Source: MGR-bin208 sp043779285 (lineage in GTDB: Bacteria > Bacteroidota > Bacteroidia > Chitinophagales > Chitinophagaceae). Taken from it: a stretch of 15,686 nucleotides of DNA. Positions 7,276 to 14,539 of this stretch are shown here, one piece after another. Where the stretch lies: positions 1-15,686 of the forward strand of contig JAYWEL010000272.1 of the NCBI GenBank assembly GCA_043779285.1, written 5' to 3'. The position numbers and the translations under genes are program-made. The notes beneath the pieces are model-generated. The model did no database searches. It was not told the origin of the DNA and saw nothing but the letters and a program-made list of their open reading frames with translations. The stretch's first letter is position 1. Each line of letters begins with the position of its first letter.

Positions 7276-8721
7276 ATGAAAAAGCAATCTAAACCAAAAG
7301 ATTCTTCTAAAGCCCCTCTCCAAAGGAGAGGGGTTGGGGAGAGGCCATTAATTAAAAGAAGCTGGGCCGAACCTTACAAAATGAAAATGGTAGAGTTGTT
7401 GAAAATGACAAGTCCGGCACAACGAAAAAAAGCATTGAAGGAAGCCGGATACAATACTTTTTTATTGAAATCGGAAGATGTGTACATCGACCTGCTGACA
7501 GACAGCGGCACTTCTGCTATGAGCGACCGGCAATGGGCCGGCATGATGATGGGTGATGAATCGTATGCAGGCAGCCGTAATTTTTATCACCTCGAGGAAG
7601 TGGTAAAAGATGTGTATGGTTACAAATATCTTGTTCCAACACACCAGGGCAGAGGTGCTGAAAATATTTTATCTAAAATATTAATCAAAAAAGGAGATAT
7701 CATTCCGGGCAATATGTATTTCACCACCACAAGGCTTCACCAGGAACTTGCCGGCGGTAAATTTGAAGACATTATTATTGATGAAGCCCACGATCCGGAA
7801 AATGAATTTGAGTTTAAAGGAAATGTAGATTTAAATAAACTGGATAAGCTTGTAAAAAAACATGGGGCTGCAAAAATCCCGTATATAAGTATTGCTACCA
7901 GTGTAAATATGGCCGGCGGGCAACCCATCAGCATGCAAAATTTAAAAGAGCTGAGAGCCTATACAAAAAAACATAAGATCCGTATCATTCATGATATGAC
8001 AAGGGTTGCAGAGAATGCATACTTCATTCAGCAAAAAGAAAAAGGTTATGATAAAAAAACGGTAAAGGAAATTGTAAAAGAAATAAATTCTTACACCGAC
8101 GGAGCTACCATGAGTGCAAAAAAAGATGCATTGGTAAATATCGGGGGGTTCCTTGCTGTAAATGAATGGGATGTTTTTGAAGAAGCCAGAAATATGGTGG
8201 TGGTTTATGAAGGTCTGCATACCTATGGCGGTTTAGCTGGCAGAGATATGGAAGCCATGGCAATTGGTATTGGCGAAAGTGTAAGTGACGATCATATCAG
8301 GGCAAGAGTGGGACAGGTCATTTACCTGGGTGAAAAAATGATGAGCTACAATATATCGATTGTAAAACCCATTGGTGGCCACGGAATTTTTGTAGATGCT
8401 AAAAAGTTTTTACCACATATACCACAGGATCAGTTTCCTGCTCAAACACTGGCAGCAGAACTCTATCTTGACTCAGGCGTTAGAACCATGGAAAGAGGCG
8501 TTGTATCTGCAGGCAGAAAAGCCAATGGCGAAAATTATTATCCCAAATTGGAGTTGGTTCGATTTACCATTCCCCGCCGTGTGTACACACAGGCACATAT
8601 GGATGTAATTGCAGAATCAGCAGCTCGTGTATATGAACGCCGCAATAAAATTAAAGGAATGAAAATGATTTATGAACCAAAATATTTACGATTTTTTCAG
8701 GCGAGGTTTGAGAAATTATAA
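7276..8721 (+). CDS. tpl: Tyrosine phenol-lyase (beta-tyrosinase), 481 aa with extra N-terminus
   Basis: This PLP lyase of the tryptophanase family would split tyrosine into phenol, pyruvate and ammonia. Subtracting an offset of 26 gives Citrobacter freundii TPL numbering: Y97 (Y71), R126 (R100), F149-T150 (F123-T124), N211 (N185), D240 (D214), R243 (R217) and K283 (PLP lysine K257). The phenol-site residues are TPL-type: T150, M405 and R407 (TMERG), and F473 (LRFF, equivalent to F448). L314 replaces Met288. The first 26 residues have no counterpart in the family. Residues about 12-24 are encoded by a palindromic repeat, and the family-like sequence begins near KRSWAEPYK. No ATG lies at the family-typical start, the next being at 7381 inside the conserved fold, so ATG 7276 is the best start. 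It follows tnaA by 88 bases. Confidence 0.87.
   Translation: MKKQSKPKDSSKAPLQRRGVGERPLIKRSWAEPYKMKMVELLKMTSPAQRKKALKEAGYNTFLLKSEDVYIDLLTDSGTSAMSDRQWAGMMMGDESYAGSRNFYHLEEVVKDVYGYKYLVPTHQGRGAENILSKILIKKGDIIPGNMYFTTTRLHQELAGGKFEDIIIDEAHDPENEFEFKGNVDLNKLDKLVKKHGAAKIPYISIATSVNMAGGQPISMQNLKELRAYTKKHKIRIIHDMTRVAENAYFIQQKEKGYDKKTVKEIVKEINSYTDGATMSAKKDALVNIGGFLAVNEWDVFEEARNMVVVYEGLHTYGGLAGRDMEAMAIGIGESVSDDHIRARVGQVIYLGEKMMSYNISIVKPIGGHGIFVDAKKFLPHIPQDQFPAQTLAAELYLDSGVRTMERGVVSAGRKANGENYYPKLELVRFTIPRRVYTQAHMDVIAESAARVYERRNKIKGMKMIYEPKYLRFFQARFEKL
7310..7345. repeat. Palindromic dispersed repeat, type B, inside the tpl reading frame
   Basis: CCCCTCTCC (7313-7321), loop AAA and GGAGAGGGG (7325-7333) make a perfect 9-bp hairpin, followed by TTGGGGAGAGG. 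The phrase is a form I recognise from many Bacteroidota genomes, where it is usually intergenic. Here it lies 34 bases inside the tpl frame and is read through without a stop, giving KAPLQRRGVGERP. It differs in sequence from the repeat at 7173-7211. Outer borders are approximate. Confidence 0.72.
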
Positions 8722-8726
8722 CGTTA

Positions 8727-8773
8727 ATACCGCTTATAAACAGTAAATAGTCCAATGCGCTTTTCTGCGGTAT
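8727..8773. other. Inverted repeat between convergent genes
   Basis: ATACCGC (8727-8733) and GCGGTAT (8767-8773) are perfect inverse complements separated by 33 bases. They fill the 56-base gap between the tpl stop and the stop of the convergent 602-residue gene. It could act as a weak bidirectional terminator, but the long loop and missing T tract make this uncertain. Confidence 0.25.
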
Positions 8774-8777
8774 AACA

Positions 8778-10586
8778 TCACCCCTCGCTGATTTCATAGC
8801 GGTAACTTAAAAAATCTAATTCAACCTGAGCTAAATTTAATGATTCGACATATTGCTCAACAGAATCGGTGAATTTGCATGCGATGGCCCGATAGTATGA
8901 AATACCTTCCCGAAGATTTTTACAAAAAGAAACATAATATTTTTTCATTTTTAGTAACTCCCCGTTGTGGCAATCAGTTATTAATTTTTCTTTCAGGTAA
9001 TCGATATATAAGTGCAACTCTGCAATAAACATATGAGGCCTGTTTGTATTTGTAACAATATTTGTTCTTCCATAAATATGATCAACCATTGTTTTCAACG
9101 ACACTATTTTTGAAAAATTGACAATATTTGGTCCGGGACAAATGGTTACGGCTCCGGTCTTTTTTACAAACGTTTCGGAATAGTTGATAGCTGCAGCATT
9201 ACTTAATCCGATACAAAGACATTCTTTTTGCAAAACCTCACTTCGTTGAAATTGAAATTCTTCTTCAGGCAAATTAAGTGATTGCAATTGTGCAATTTTC
9301 AGTTCCTGGTATTTTTTAGATGCAGTGCAAATACGATCTTTTGTAAACTCGGTATTAAACGCCAAATGTTTTTCCGTACAAGGGCTTCCGGGCTTTCCCT
9401 TTTTTATCCGGTCTAATTTTTCCATGTCTGAACTTGTTCCTTTTAAATAATGAAACCGAATGCCCAGCGGAGAATTATTACTCAGTAAAATATTTTCTTC
9501 TTTAGCTTCAGCAAGTAATTTCATCGTGTGTTCGTCAACAGTAGTTGCTTCCGGAACTAGTAAAAATGGTGTACCCCATCCTGTACTGTTTATCTGATAA
9601 TGATTGTGCATTAATTGAGCTTCTTCATGTGTACCAATTCCACCCTGCACCGAAAACAATATTTCGGGAGGAACGGATACGTGTTGTTTTCCTTTTTTTA
9701 CATTGGCATCTTTATAAATTTCAAAAAGAGAATCAAACAACTCTTGTCTTTTTATTTTAAACTCTTCTAAAATGGGCCCCAACAAATAACCATCGGTAGC
9801 AAACGCATGGCCACCGCAATTCAATCCCGACTCTATCCGGAATTCGCTGACCCAAACACCTTTCTTTGCCAGGTATTTACCTTGAATAAGTGCCGATCTA
9901 TAGTCACTCACTTTTACAATTACTTTCTTTGTAAAACCCCCTGTGTCATTCATATCAAACGCATTGCAATTTCCAAGATAATTGTAAAGCCTCGGATTCA
10001 TTCCAGCCGAAAAAACAACAGAAGCATTTTTCAAATTGCTTTTTGAAAAACCCCTAAGGGCTGCCACAGCTTCAGATCCATCTTCGATCAACAGACCTTC
10101 CTTATTAAAATTTTCCCGGTCCACCTTTGTCATGATGTTTACATCAATACTGCCGGGACTGATCTGTGTTCTCAGAAACTCTTCAATTTCTTTTTTTATA
10201 TGCCCGTCTTCGGTTCGGGTCATTTTAATATAGACGTGTTTCAGTTTACTGTCTTCGGGAAGCATTTCAAAATACTTCACAATTTCTGACCCTTTTTCAA
10301 ACGCCGCTTTTTTCAGGTTTTCAATCTGCTCATTCACAATAGTGTTAACCAGGTTCAGATAGTCCGTAATTCGCTTAGCCCTGAAATCATCTTCCTGTAT
10401 CGAGATTGGATAATATTTTTTACCAGCATTGGGATAATAATGTTTCCGCATCATTTCAATTAAGCGGCTTTCTACTATTGAAATGACGGAGGATATCCCG
10501 AACCGGGCAACCTTGATAGGTGAATCAATGGTAAAAGCCAACCCCATAACGGGAATATGAAATTTGTGTGGAAATGATGTTTGCAT
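8778..10586 (-). CDS. Uncharacterised protein with nitronate monooxygenase/FabK-like FMN barrel and Cys-containing C-terminal extension (602 aa)
   Basis: I do not know a named function. The N-terminus (PVMGLAFTIDSP, 12-23, then GISSVISIV, 30-38) resembles the opening of nitronate monooxygenase/FabK barrels. The segment SGLNCGGHAFATDG (253-266) resembles their catalytic GGH region. QGGIGTHEEA (314-323) followed by GWGTPFLLVPEAT (336-348) resembles the phosphate-binding GGI and GTRF phrases. Between the first and later barrel segments lies about 120 residues of mostly helical, charged insert. The last 230 residues are not part of that family. They contain C403, C420, C456 and C458, which could bind a metal or Fe-S cluster, and the phrases CLCIGLSNAAA and PHMFIAELHLYIDYL. 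The protein is soluble, with no signal peptide. It converges on tpl and stands apart from the operon upstream, being separated by a terminator. Fold assignment is inference from motifs. Confidence 0.6.
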   Translation of the reverse strand: MQTSFPHKFHIPVMGLAFTIDSPIKVARFGISSVISIVESRLIEMMRKHYYPNAGKKYYPISIQEDDFRAKRITDYLNLVNTIVNEQIENLKKAAFEKGSEIVKYFEMLPEDSKLKHVYIKMTRTEDGHIKKEIEEFLRTQISPGSIDVNIMTKVDRENFNKEGLLIEDGSEAVAALRGFSKSNLKNASVVFSAGMNPRLYNYLGNCNAFDMNDTGGFTKKVIVKVSDYRSALIQGKYLAKKGVWVSEFRIESGLNCGGHAFATDGYLLGPILEEFKIKRQELFDSLFEIYKDANVKKGKQHVSVPPEILFSVQGGIGTHEEAQLMHNHYQINSTGWGTPFLLVPEATTVDEHTMKLLAEAKEENILLSNNSPLGIRFHYLKGTSSDMEKLDRIKKGKPGSPCTEKHLAFNTEFTKDRICTASKKYQELKIAQLQSLNLPEEEFQFQRSEVLQKECLCIGLSNAAAINYSETFVKKTGAVTICPGPNIVNFSKIVSLKTMVDHIYGRTNIVTNTNRPHMFIAELHLYIDYLKEKLITDCHNGELLKMKKYYVSFCKNLREGISYYRAIACKFTDSVEQYVESLNLAQVELDFLSYRYEISEG

Positions 10587-10626
10587 AGCATGTATGATTT
10601 ATGTGATCTTGAAATTGGTTCTAATT

Positions 10627-10662
10627 TTTTAAAAACAAAACACTGCCTGATTAAAGGCAGTG
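10627..10662 (-). terminator. Intrinsic terminator of the RIC-U32-ferredoxin operon
   Basis: On the minus strand, CACTGCCT, a six-base loop and AGGCAGTG form a perfect 8-bp G/C-containing stem. A T-rich run (TTTTGTTTTT) follows. It lies 30 bases after the stop of the gene at 10692-11075, so it should end the operon and insulate the 602-residue gene downstream. Confidence 0.78.
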
Positions 10663-10691
10663 AGTGTATATTGACAGCGCAAAGCCTTTAT

Positions 10692-11075
10692 TTATTCTCT
10701 GCACTTTTCTTTGATCTCATGAAAAATATCATGAGCTTTGGTAATCATTTTTTTCAATTCGGCATCCGACTTATTCTTGTTAACTGCCACTTCAATCAGG
10801 TTGCATTGTTTTACCAACTTTTTTAGAATAGGGGCAGTAACGGTTCCGTTGAATCCTTTTGGAGCAGCAGAACTTTGCCATTCTTTTGCTTTGTTTACCA
10901 GGGCAGAAGCCTTTTCCCTGACAGGTTTTAGATTATTATCTTCGGCAGGATGAAATGAAAGGCTCATCACGGAATGAAAATTTTCCATCTCAAGCCATGT
11001 GGCTTCCTGAGAATATCCTGCGAATGCCGCAAATGAAAAGACAAACATCAATAAGGAGATTTTAATTTTTGTCAT
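10692..11075 (-). CDS. Small exported helical protein, possible metal or heme binder (127 aa)
   Basis: Residues 1-22 are a signal peptide (hydrophobic core LLMFVFSFAAFAG, likely cleavage after YSQ). The mature part, about 104 residues, is predicted to be almost all helical and suggests a small four-helix bundle. The candidate ligands M30, H34, M37 and H42 are near the N-terminus, and H115, H119 and C125 are in the last helix. This end-to-end placement recalls cytochrome b562 or c' bundles, but there is no CxxCH, so covalent heme is ruled out. I do not recognise a named family. Its start overlaps the last 14 bases of the YhbP-like gene, and it is the final gene before a strong terminator, so it belongs to the operon. 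A periplasmic role alongside the repair proteins is inferred from context only. Confidence 0.72.
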   Translation of the reverse strand: MTKIKISLLMFVFSFAAFAGYSQEATWLEMENFHSVMSLSFHPAEDNNLKPVREKASALVNKAKEWQSSAAPKGFNGTVTAPILKKLVKQCNLIEVAVNKNKSDAELKKMITKAHDIFHEIKEKCRE

Positions 11076-11547
11076 ATTGGTTGTTTAAATTTAAAACTGA
11101 TTGATTCCCGTCACTTTCTTTTTCTGTTTTCCGATCCCAAAGAATTTTTTTTCCAAATCCGAGAGTGCTGTCAGTCATTTTAATGCTGTTAATCTGTATG
11201 GTCCATATTTCACCACTCATTGCCAAAGCCATGGGATGTTTTTTATGATAATATGCCGAAGCATGATTAGTAAAAGGATGTTTGGAGTTTAACAAAACCC
11301 CTTCCAGTTGCACCCCTTTTATGATTAGCTTATTTAGTTTGTCGGGTAAAACAGTGCCGGCTACCAATGGGTTTTTGCTTAACAAAACGGAGTGATATGA
11401 TTCAGCAGAAGATTTGAAATGCAGCAAATTTTCTACCTTGTCGAAAGCATAAAAACAGGTAAAACAATAGGGCTTTCCCAATTCGTCTACACAGCAAATG
11501 CTGACACAGGTTTGTTCTTTTAAGAATTTTGCAATGGATTCGTTCAT
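11062..11547 (-). CDS. YhbP-like (UPF0306) pyridoxamine 5'-phosphate oxidase-fold protein (161 aa)
   Basis: This small split-barrel protein resembles Escherichia coli YhbP. Shared phrases are AGTV near residue 63, the segment IIKGVQLEG and, most tellingly, the C-terminal STLGFGKKILW. The family probably binds FMN, but no reaction is established. I place the start at ATG 11547, which overlaps the ferredoxin stop as ATGA and implies coupled translation. An in-frame ATG at 11574 would add nine residues inside the ferredoxin gene. In E. coli, yhbP lies close to the U32 genes ubiU and ubiV (yhbU/yhbV). Finding a U32 gene one gene upstream here suggests a functional tie kept over long distances (inference). 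The 3' end overlaps the next gene by 14 bases. Confidence 0.8.
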   Translation of the reverse strand: MNESIAKFLKEQTCVSICCVDELGKPYCFTCFYAFDKVENLLHFKSSAESYHSVLLSKNPLVAGTVLPDKLNKLIIKGVQLEGVLLNSKHPFTNHASAYYHKKHPMALAMSGEIWTIQINSIKMTDSTLGFGKKILWDRKTEKESDGNQSVLNLNNQYDKN

Positions 11548-11765
11548 AGTACTTTTATAATTTTTACCGGACATGCCTTGGCAACCTGTACGGTTAGTTT
11601 TTTCTGATCCTCATTTATCTCCAACACATAAACAGCCTTTTTATCAATCGCATTTAACAATATGGCCTTTCCATCTTTTTTCGACATTCGCCAAAGTGAA
11701 GGCTGCTGTTCGAAACAAATACTGCAACCGATACATTTAACCCGGTATTGAATAACCTTACTCAT
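11544..11765 (-). CDS. Single-cluster ferredoxin (73 aa)
   Basis: A small acidic-to-neutral electron carrier with one [4Fe-4S] site. C11, C14 and C17 (CIGCSIC) and the distant C65 followed by Pro (CPVK) supply four ligands, the pattern of monocluster bacterial ferredoxins. It overlaps the U32 gene upstream by eight bases and the YhbP-like gene downstream by four (ATGA), so the three are tightly coupled. The natural suggestion is that it feeds electrons to the U32 protein, which itself carries an Fe-S cluster, or to the flavin-fold protein. Which partner it serves cannot be read from sequence. Confidence 0.88.
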   Translation of the reverse strand: MSKVIQYRVKCIGCSICFEQQPSLWRMSKKDGKAILLNAIDKKAVYVLEINEDQKKLTVQVAKACPVKIIKVL

Positions 11766-13005
11766 TTAATGCATCCACTATTTTATATAACTTATCCTGT
11801 GGAGTAATTTTTGTTGCAAACGGAAAAGTTATTTTATTTCCTTTTTTAGCTTCTGTATTTTCAATGCCATCTACAGTTAAGCTGGTAAATTTTTCTTTAT
11901 ACATGCCGCAATGTTTCCCACTGATCATAATGGTATCGCCGGTTTTTAATGAACCGGATTCAATGAGAAATTCGGCTACATTTATTTTTGGATAATACCT
12001 GGACCCCTTGCCGACATAAATTTTCTTTTCGGTAGCAGCCGAACCGGGATTGCTTGTCCATTCTCCCATTTCCCTGCCCAAATAATATCCTTCCCAAAAC
12101 CCACGATTATAAACTGTGCTAAGTTGTTGCATCCAGCCGCTAATTTTTTCAATACTGTAATTGCCTTCTTCAATTGCAGTTAGTGCTTCTTGGTAACATT
12201 GCGTAACTGTATACACATAGTCGGCCCCTTTGCTTCTGCCTTCAATCTTTAATATATCCACACCACTTTTTACCAATTGATCCAGGATACCGATTGTACA
12301 CAAATCCTTGGGCGACATGATGTATTCATTATCTATCAACAATTCTTCATTGGTTTCTGCATCTCTTACAATATATGGTCGGCGACAATTCTGCACACAA
12401 GCACCACGGTTTGCAGATGCATTTTGTGTATGCAGACTCAGGTAACATTTGCCCGAAACGGCCATACACAATGCACCATGAACAAAAATCTCCACCTTCA
12501 TCAACTCTCCTGAAACTCCTTTTATTTTTTGTCTTTTTATTTCTTTGCAGATATGCTCCACTTGCTTCAGTGTAAGTTCACGTGCCAGCACAATTACATC
12601 TGCAAACCGGGCGTAAAACTGTACCGCTTCTATATTACTTACATTGGCCTGTGTAGAAATATGAAGGGGTATATTCAGCTGATTACAATATTCAATTACG
12701 GCAAAGTCGGATGCAATGACCGCATCAATACCATGCTTTTTTACTTCCTGTAATATGCTGCGCAGTAATTGCATATCATGTTCATACATCACCGTATTAA
12801 GGGTGATATATGTTTTTATGTTTTTAGATTTACAAAGAATACTGATTTCCTCAATGTCATTAATGGAAAAAGAATTGGAAGAACAGGTTCTCATATTCAG
12901 TTGCTCCACACCAAAATAAACAGCATCGGCACCGGCATTAATAGCAGCCTGTATACAATCAAAGGATCCTGCGGGTGATAATAATTCTGTTTTTCTTTTT
13001 GTCAT
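11758..13005 (-). CDS. U32-family Fe-S protein, TrhP/UbiU type (415 aa)
   Basis: Annotated members are often called collagenase-like peptidases. The studied bacterial ones are Fe-S enzymes in prephenate-dependent tRNA U34 hydroxylation (TrhP) or oxygen-independent ubiquinone hydroxylation (UbiU/UbiV). The signature EIFVHGALCMAVSGKCYLS (172-190) and RGACVQNCRRPY (200-211) are present. Likely cluster ligands are C180, C187 and C203, with C207 or C236 as the fourth. The N-terminal barrel (LLSPAGSF, then INAGADAVYFG) is intact. The last 90 residues form a beta-rich tail like TrhP and Bacillus YrrO, which favours a tRNA role. Bacteroidota use menaquinone, which argues against UbiU function. RIC lies 34 bases upstream, and the ferredoxin downstream overlaps by eight bases. 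The ferredoxin and YhbP neighbours suggest a shared low-oxygen reaction. Confidence 0.83.
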   Translation of the reverse strand: MTKRKTELLSPAGSFDCIQAAINAGADAVYFGVEQLNMRTCSSNSFSINDIEEISILCKSKNIKTYITLNTVMYEHDMQLLRSILQEVKKHGIDAVIASDFAVIEYCNQLNIPLHISTQANVSNIEAVQFYARFADVIVLARELTLKQVEHICKEIKRQKIKGVSGELMKVEIFVHGALCMAVSGKCYLSLHTQNASANRGACVQNCRRPYIVRDAETNEELLIDNEYIMSPKDLCTIGILDQLVKSGVDILKIEGRSKGADYVYTVTQCYQEALTAIEEGNYSIEKISGWMQQLSTVYNRGFWEGYYLGREMGEWTSNPGSAATEKKIYVGKGSRYYPKINVAEFLIESGSLKTGDTIMISGKHCGMYKEKFTSLTVDGIENTEAKKGNKITFPFATKITPQDKLYKIVDALNE

Positions 13006-13039
13006 ACTAAGCGTTTCAATGAGATGCTTCTTTATAATC

Positions 13040-13768
13040 TTAAATTAATTCTGTCTTACCGGCCTCCAGTAAAATAGCTTTCGGAAATAAAATATTGTTT
13101 TCAAGATGAATATGCAGGTGTAAGTCCTGCTCAAATTCTTCCAGTTTGGCATACAAAGCTTTAAATGTATTACAGGCCCATTCCGGTGGCGTATAATTAT
13201 TGCTGAGTACGGCTATTTCTTTCAAAATATTTCCAGCATTTTCATGTTCGTGTTCCATCATATTGATCGGATTTTGGATATTTCCGAATTTTGATGGCTC
13301 TGATATCGTTTTTGTTTTTTGGGCCTGAACCAGTAAGTTGATATACGGAAACAGGATCACTTCTTCTTTTTGCATATGAGATGTTAGTTCTTCAGACAAT
13401 AATTGAAACAACTCATATATTTTAATGACCGGCGGATGTCCATCACCATGTACCCTGGCCACTTTGGCGGCATATTCATCTATCATACCCAACGCTTCTC
13501 TTACATAAACATGATGGGTGTTTTCAATATGAGCGATTAAAAAATCCAGCTCCCAGTTATTATAGTTTTGTGAAGCAGCAGGTTTTTCATCCATGTTGCG
13601 CAGGTCCTGCAATAACTCTTCAAGGTCAATATTATTTTTTGCACAGGCTTTTTCAATACTGATTCCGCCACCACAACAAAAGTCCAGGCCGTATTTTTTA
13701 AATACATGAGCCGATTTAATATTTGATGCCACTACGTCACTGATTTTTAATTTTTCTAAGGCTTCCAT
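13040..13768 (-). CDS. ric: RIC-type iron-sulfur cluster repair di-iron protein (YtfE/ScdA), 242 aa
   Basis: RIC proteins restore Fe-S clusters damaged by nitric oxide or peroxide. The N-terminal DUF542 domain carries C31-C32 in FCCGGG. The rest is a hemerythrin-like four-helix bundle. Candidate di-iron ligands are H80 or H85/H86, H131 with E135 (HMQKEE), H173 or H175 (MEHEHENAG), and H219 or H221 with E223 (HLHIHLENN). This order matches E. coli YtfE (H84, H129, E133, H160, H204, E208). The length is near the usual 220-245 residues. The protein is cytosolic. It starts 32 bases after the thioesterase stop and precedes the U32 gene by 34 bases. Its presence with two Fe-S proteins is the main reason to see this operon as part of an anaerobic or nitrosative-stress response. 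Confidence 0.92.
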   Translation of the reverse strand: MEALEKLKISDVVASNIKSAHVFKKYGLDFCCGGGISIEKACAKNNIDLEELLQDLRNMDEKPAASQNYNNWELDFLIAHIENTHHVYVREALGMIDEYAAKVARVHGDGHPPVIKIYELFQLLSEELTSHMQKEEVILFPYINLLVQAQKTKTISEPSKFGNIQNPINMMEHEHENAGNILKEIAVLSNNYTPPEWACNTFKALYAKLEEFEQDLHLHIHLENNILFPKAILLEAGKTELI

Positions 13769-13800
13769 GTTTTTAGGTTTTATTATTTTATGATCTGTAT

Positions 13801-14271
13801 TTATTTTTTAATTTTTCTTCTGATAATTTTTCGCCTCCTTAATAAAGCTTCATTAAAAAAGTCCTTATCCGTTTGTGTAATTGGCCTGACTGCAATTACC
13901 GGAGAAGCTTTTCCAAACTCATCTAATGCCACGAAATTGAAATAAGCCTCACTGATTAACTGTTTTTTTCCGGCCAATACATTCTTTGCAAAAGCCAGTA
14001 CAAAAATTTCCATGGATGAATTAAATGAACGGGTAATGCGGGCCGTTATAGTAATGATTTCTCCAACTTTTGCAGCAGTATAAAAATCCACCTGGTTTAT
14101 CGAGGCTGTTACACAAATTTTTGCAGCATGTGTTTGTGCACATACGGCTGCAGCCATATCCATCCATTCCACCAACCGTCCTCCTTGTAGTATGCCCATC
14201 GGATTTGTATCGTTAGGACAAACTACGTCTGTTTTATATACGACCGATTCGGAGGGTCTTTTAGATAACAT
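13801..14271 (-). CDS. Hot-dog acyl-CoA thioesterase, YciA/BACH type (156 aa)
   Basis: A cytosolic enzyme expected to hydrolyse acyl-CoA to free acid and CoA. The motif NPMGILQGGRLVEWMD (23-38) holds the Asn and Asp typical of the active site of YciA-like thioesterases. The segment ASINQVDF (about 56-63) is the central helix-strand junction of the fold. The C-terminus is very basic (RRRKIIRRKIKK). Length agrees with single-domain members. It is the first gene of the minus-strand operon, 32 bases before RIC. Why a thioesterase should travel with Fe-S repair is unclear. It may simply share the promoter, since this start faces the divergent DUF4199 gene across 268 bases. Confidence 0.85.
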   Translation of the reverse strand: MLSKRPSESVVYKTDVVCPNDTNPMGILQGGRLVEWMDMAAAVCAQTHAAKICVTASINQVDFYTAAKVGEIITITARITRSFNSSMEIFVLAFAKNVLAGKKQLISEAYFNFVALDEFGKASPVIAVRPITQTDKDFFNEALLRRRKIIRRKIKK

Positions 14272-14417
14272 GGTCTTTAATATCGTTGGTTAAAATAAAA
14301 ATATATCTCAGGTGCTTTTAAAATCACTCAGAAAACGGATACGGGTGAGGTTTAAAAACCACATGATATAATTGGGAATAACCCGAAGCAATATTAAAAG
14401 ACAATACCATCCTATTT

Positions 14418-14433
14418 AATGACGAAAGTCATT
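14418..14433. promoter_or_regulatory. Perfect dyad, candidate CRP/FNR-type operator
   Basis: AATGAC, spacer GAAA, GTCATT: two perfect 6-bp half-sites with a four-base spacer, the geometry of FNR/DNR-family sites. It lies in the divergent gap, about 146 bases from the thioesterase start and 106 bases from the DUF4199 start. A regulator of this family would fit the RIC operon. Binding is inferred only from symmetry and context. The rest of the 268-base gap shows no clear promoter box on either strand, only a short GGTTT-AA-AAACC symmetry at 14349-14360. Confidence 0.42.
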
Positions 14434-14539
14434 CTGCTGTATGATGAAAAACAGGCCTTGGTTTTTTACAGAATAAAAGGATGAAAAAAAACGACCAGAT
14501 AAAAAACGAAACACTAATTTCATCACTTAATAAAATCAC

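Noticed and set aside
10036..10075. CCCCTAAGGG-like segment resembling the type A repeat
   Set aside because: It is short, lacks the full arms, and encodes an unremarkable part of the 602-residue protein (AALRGF).
14349..14360. GGTTT-AA-AAACC symmetry as a second operator
   Set aside because: The arms are short and A/T-rich, so this is expected by chance in such a region.
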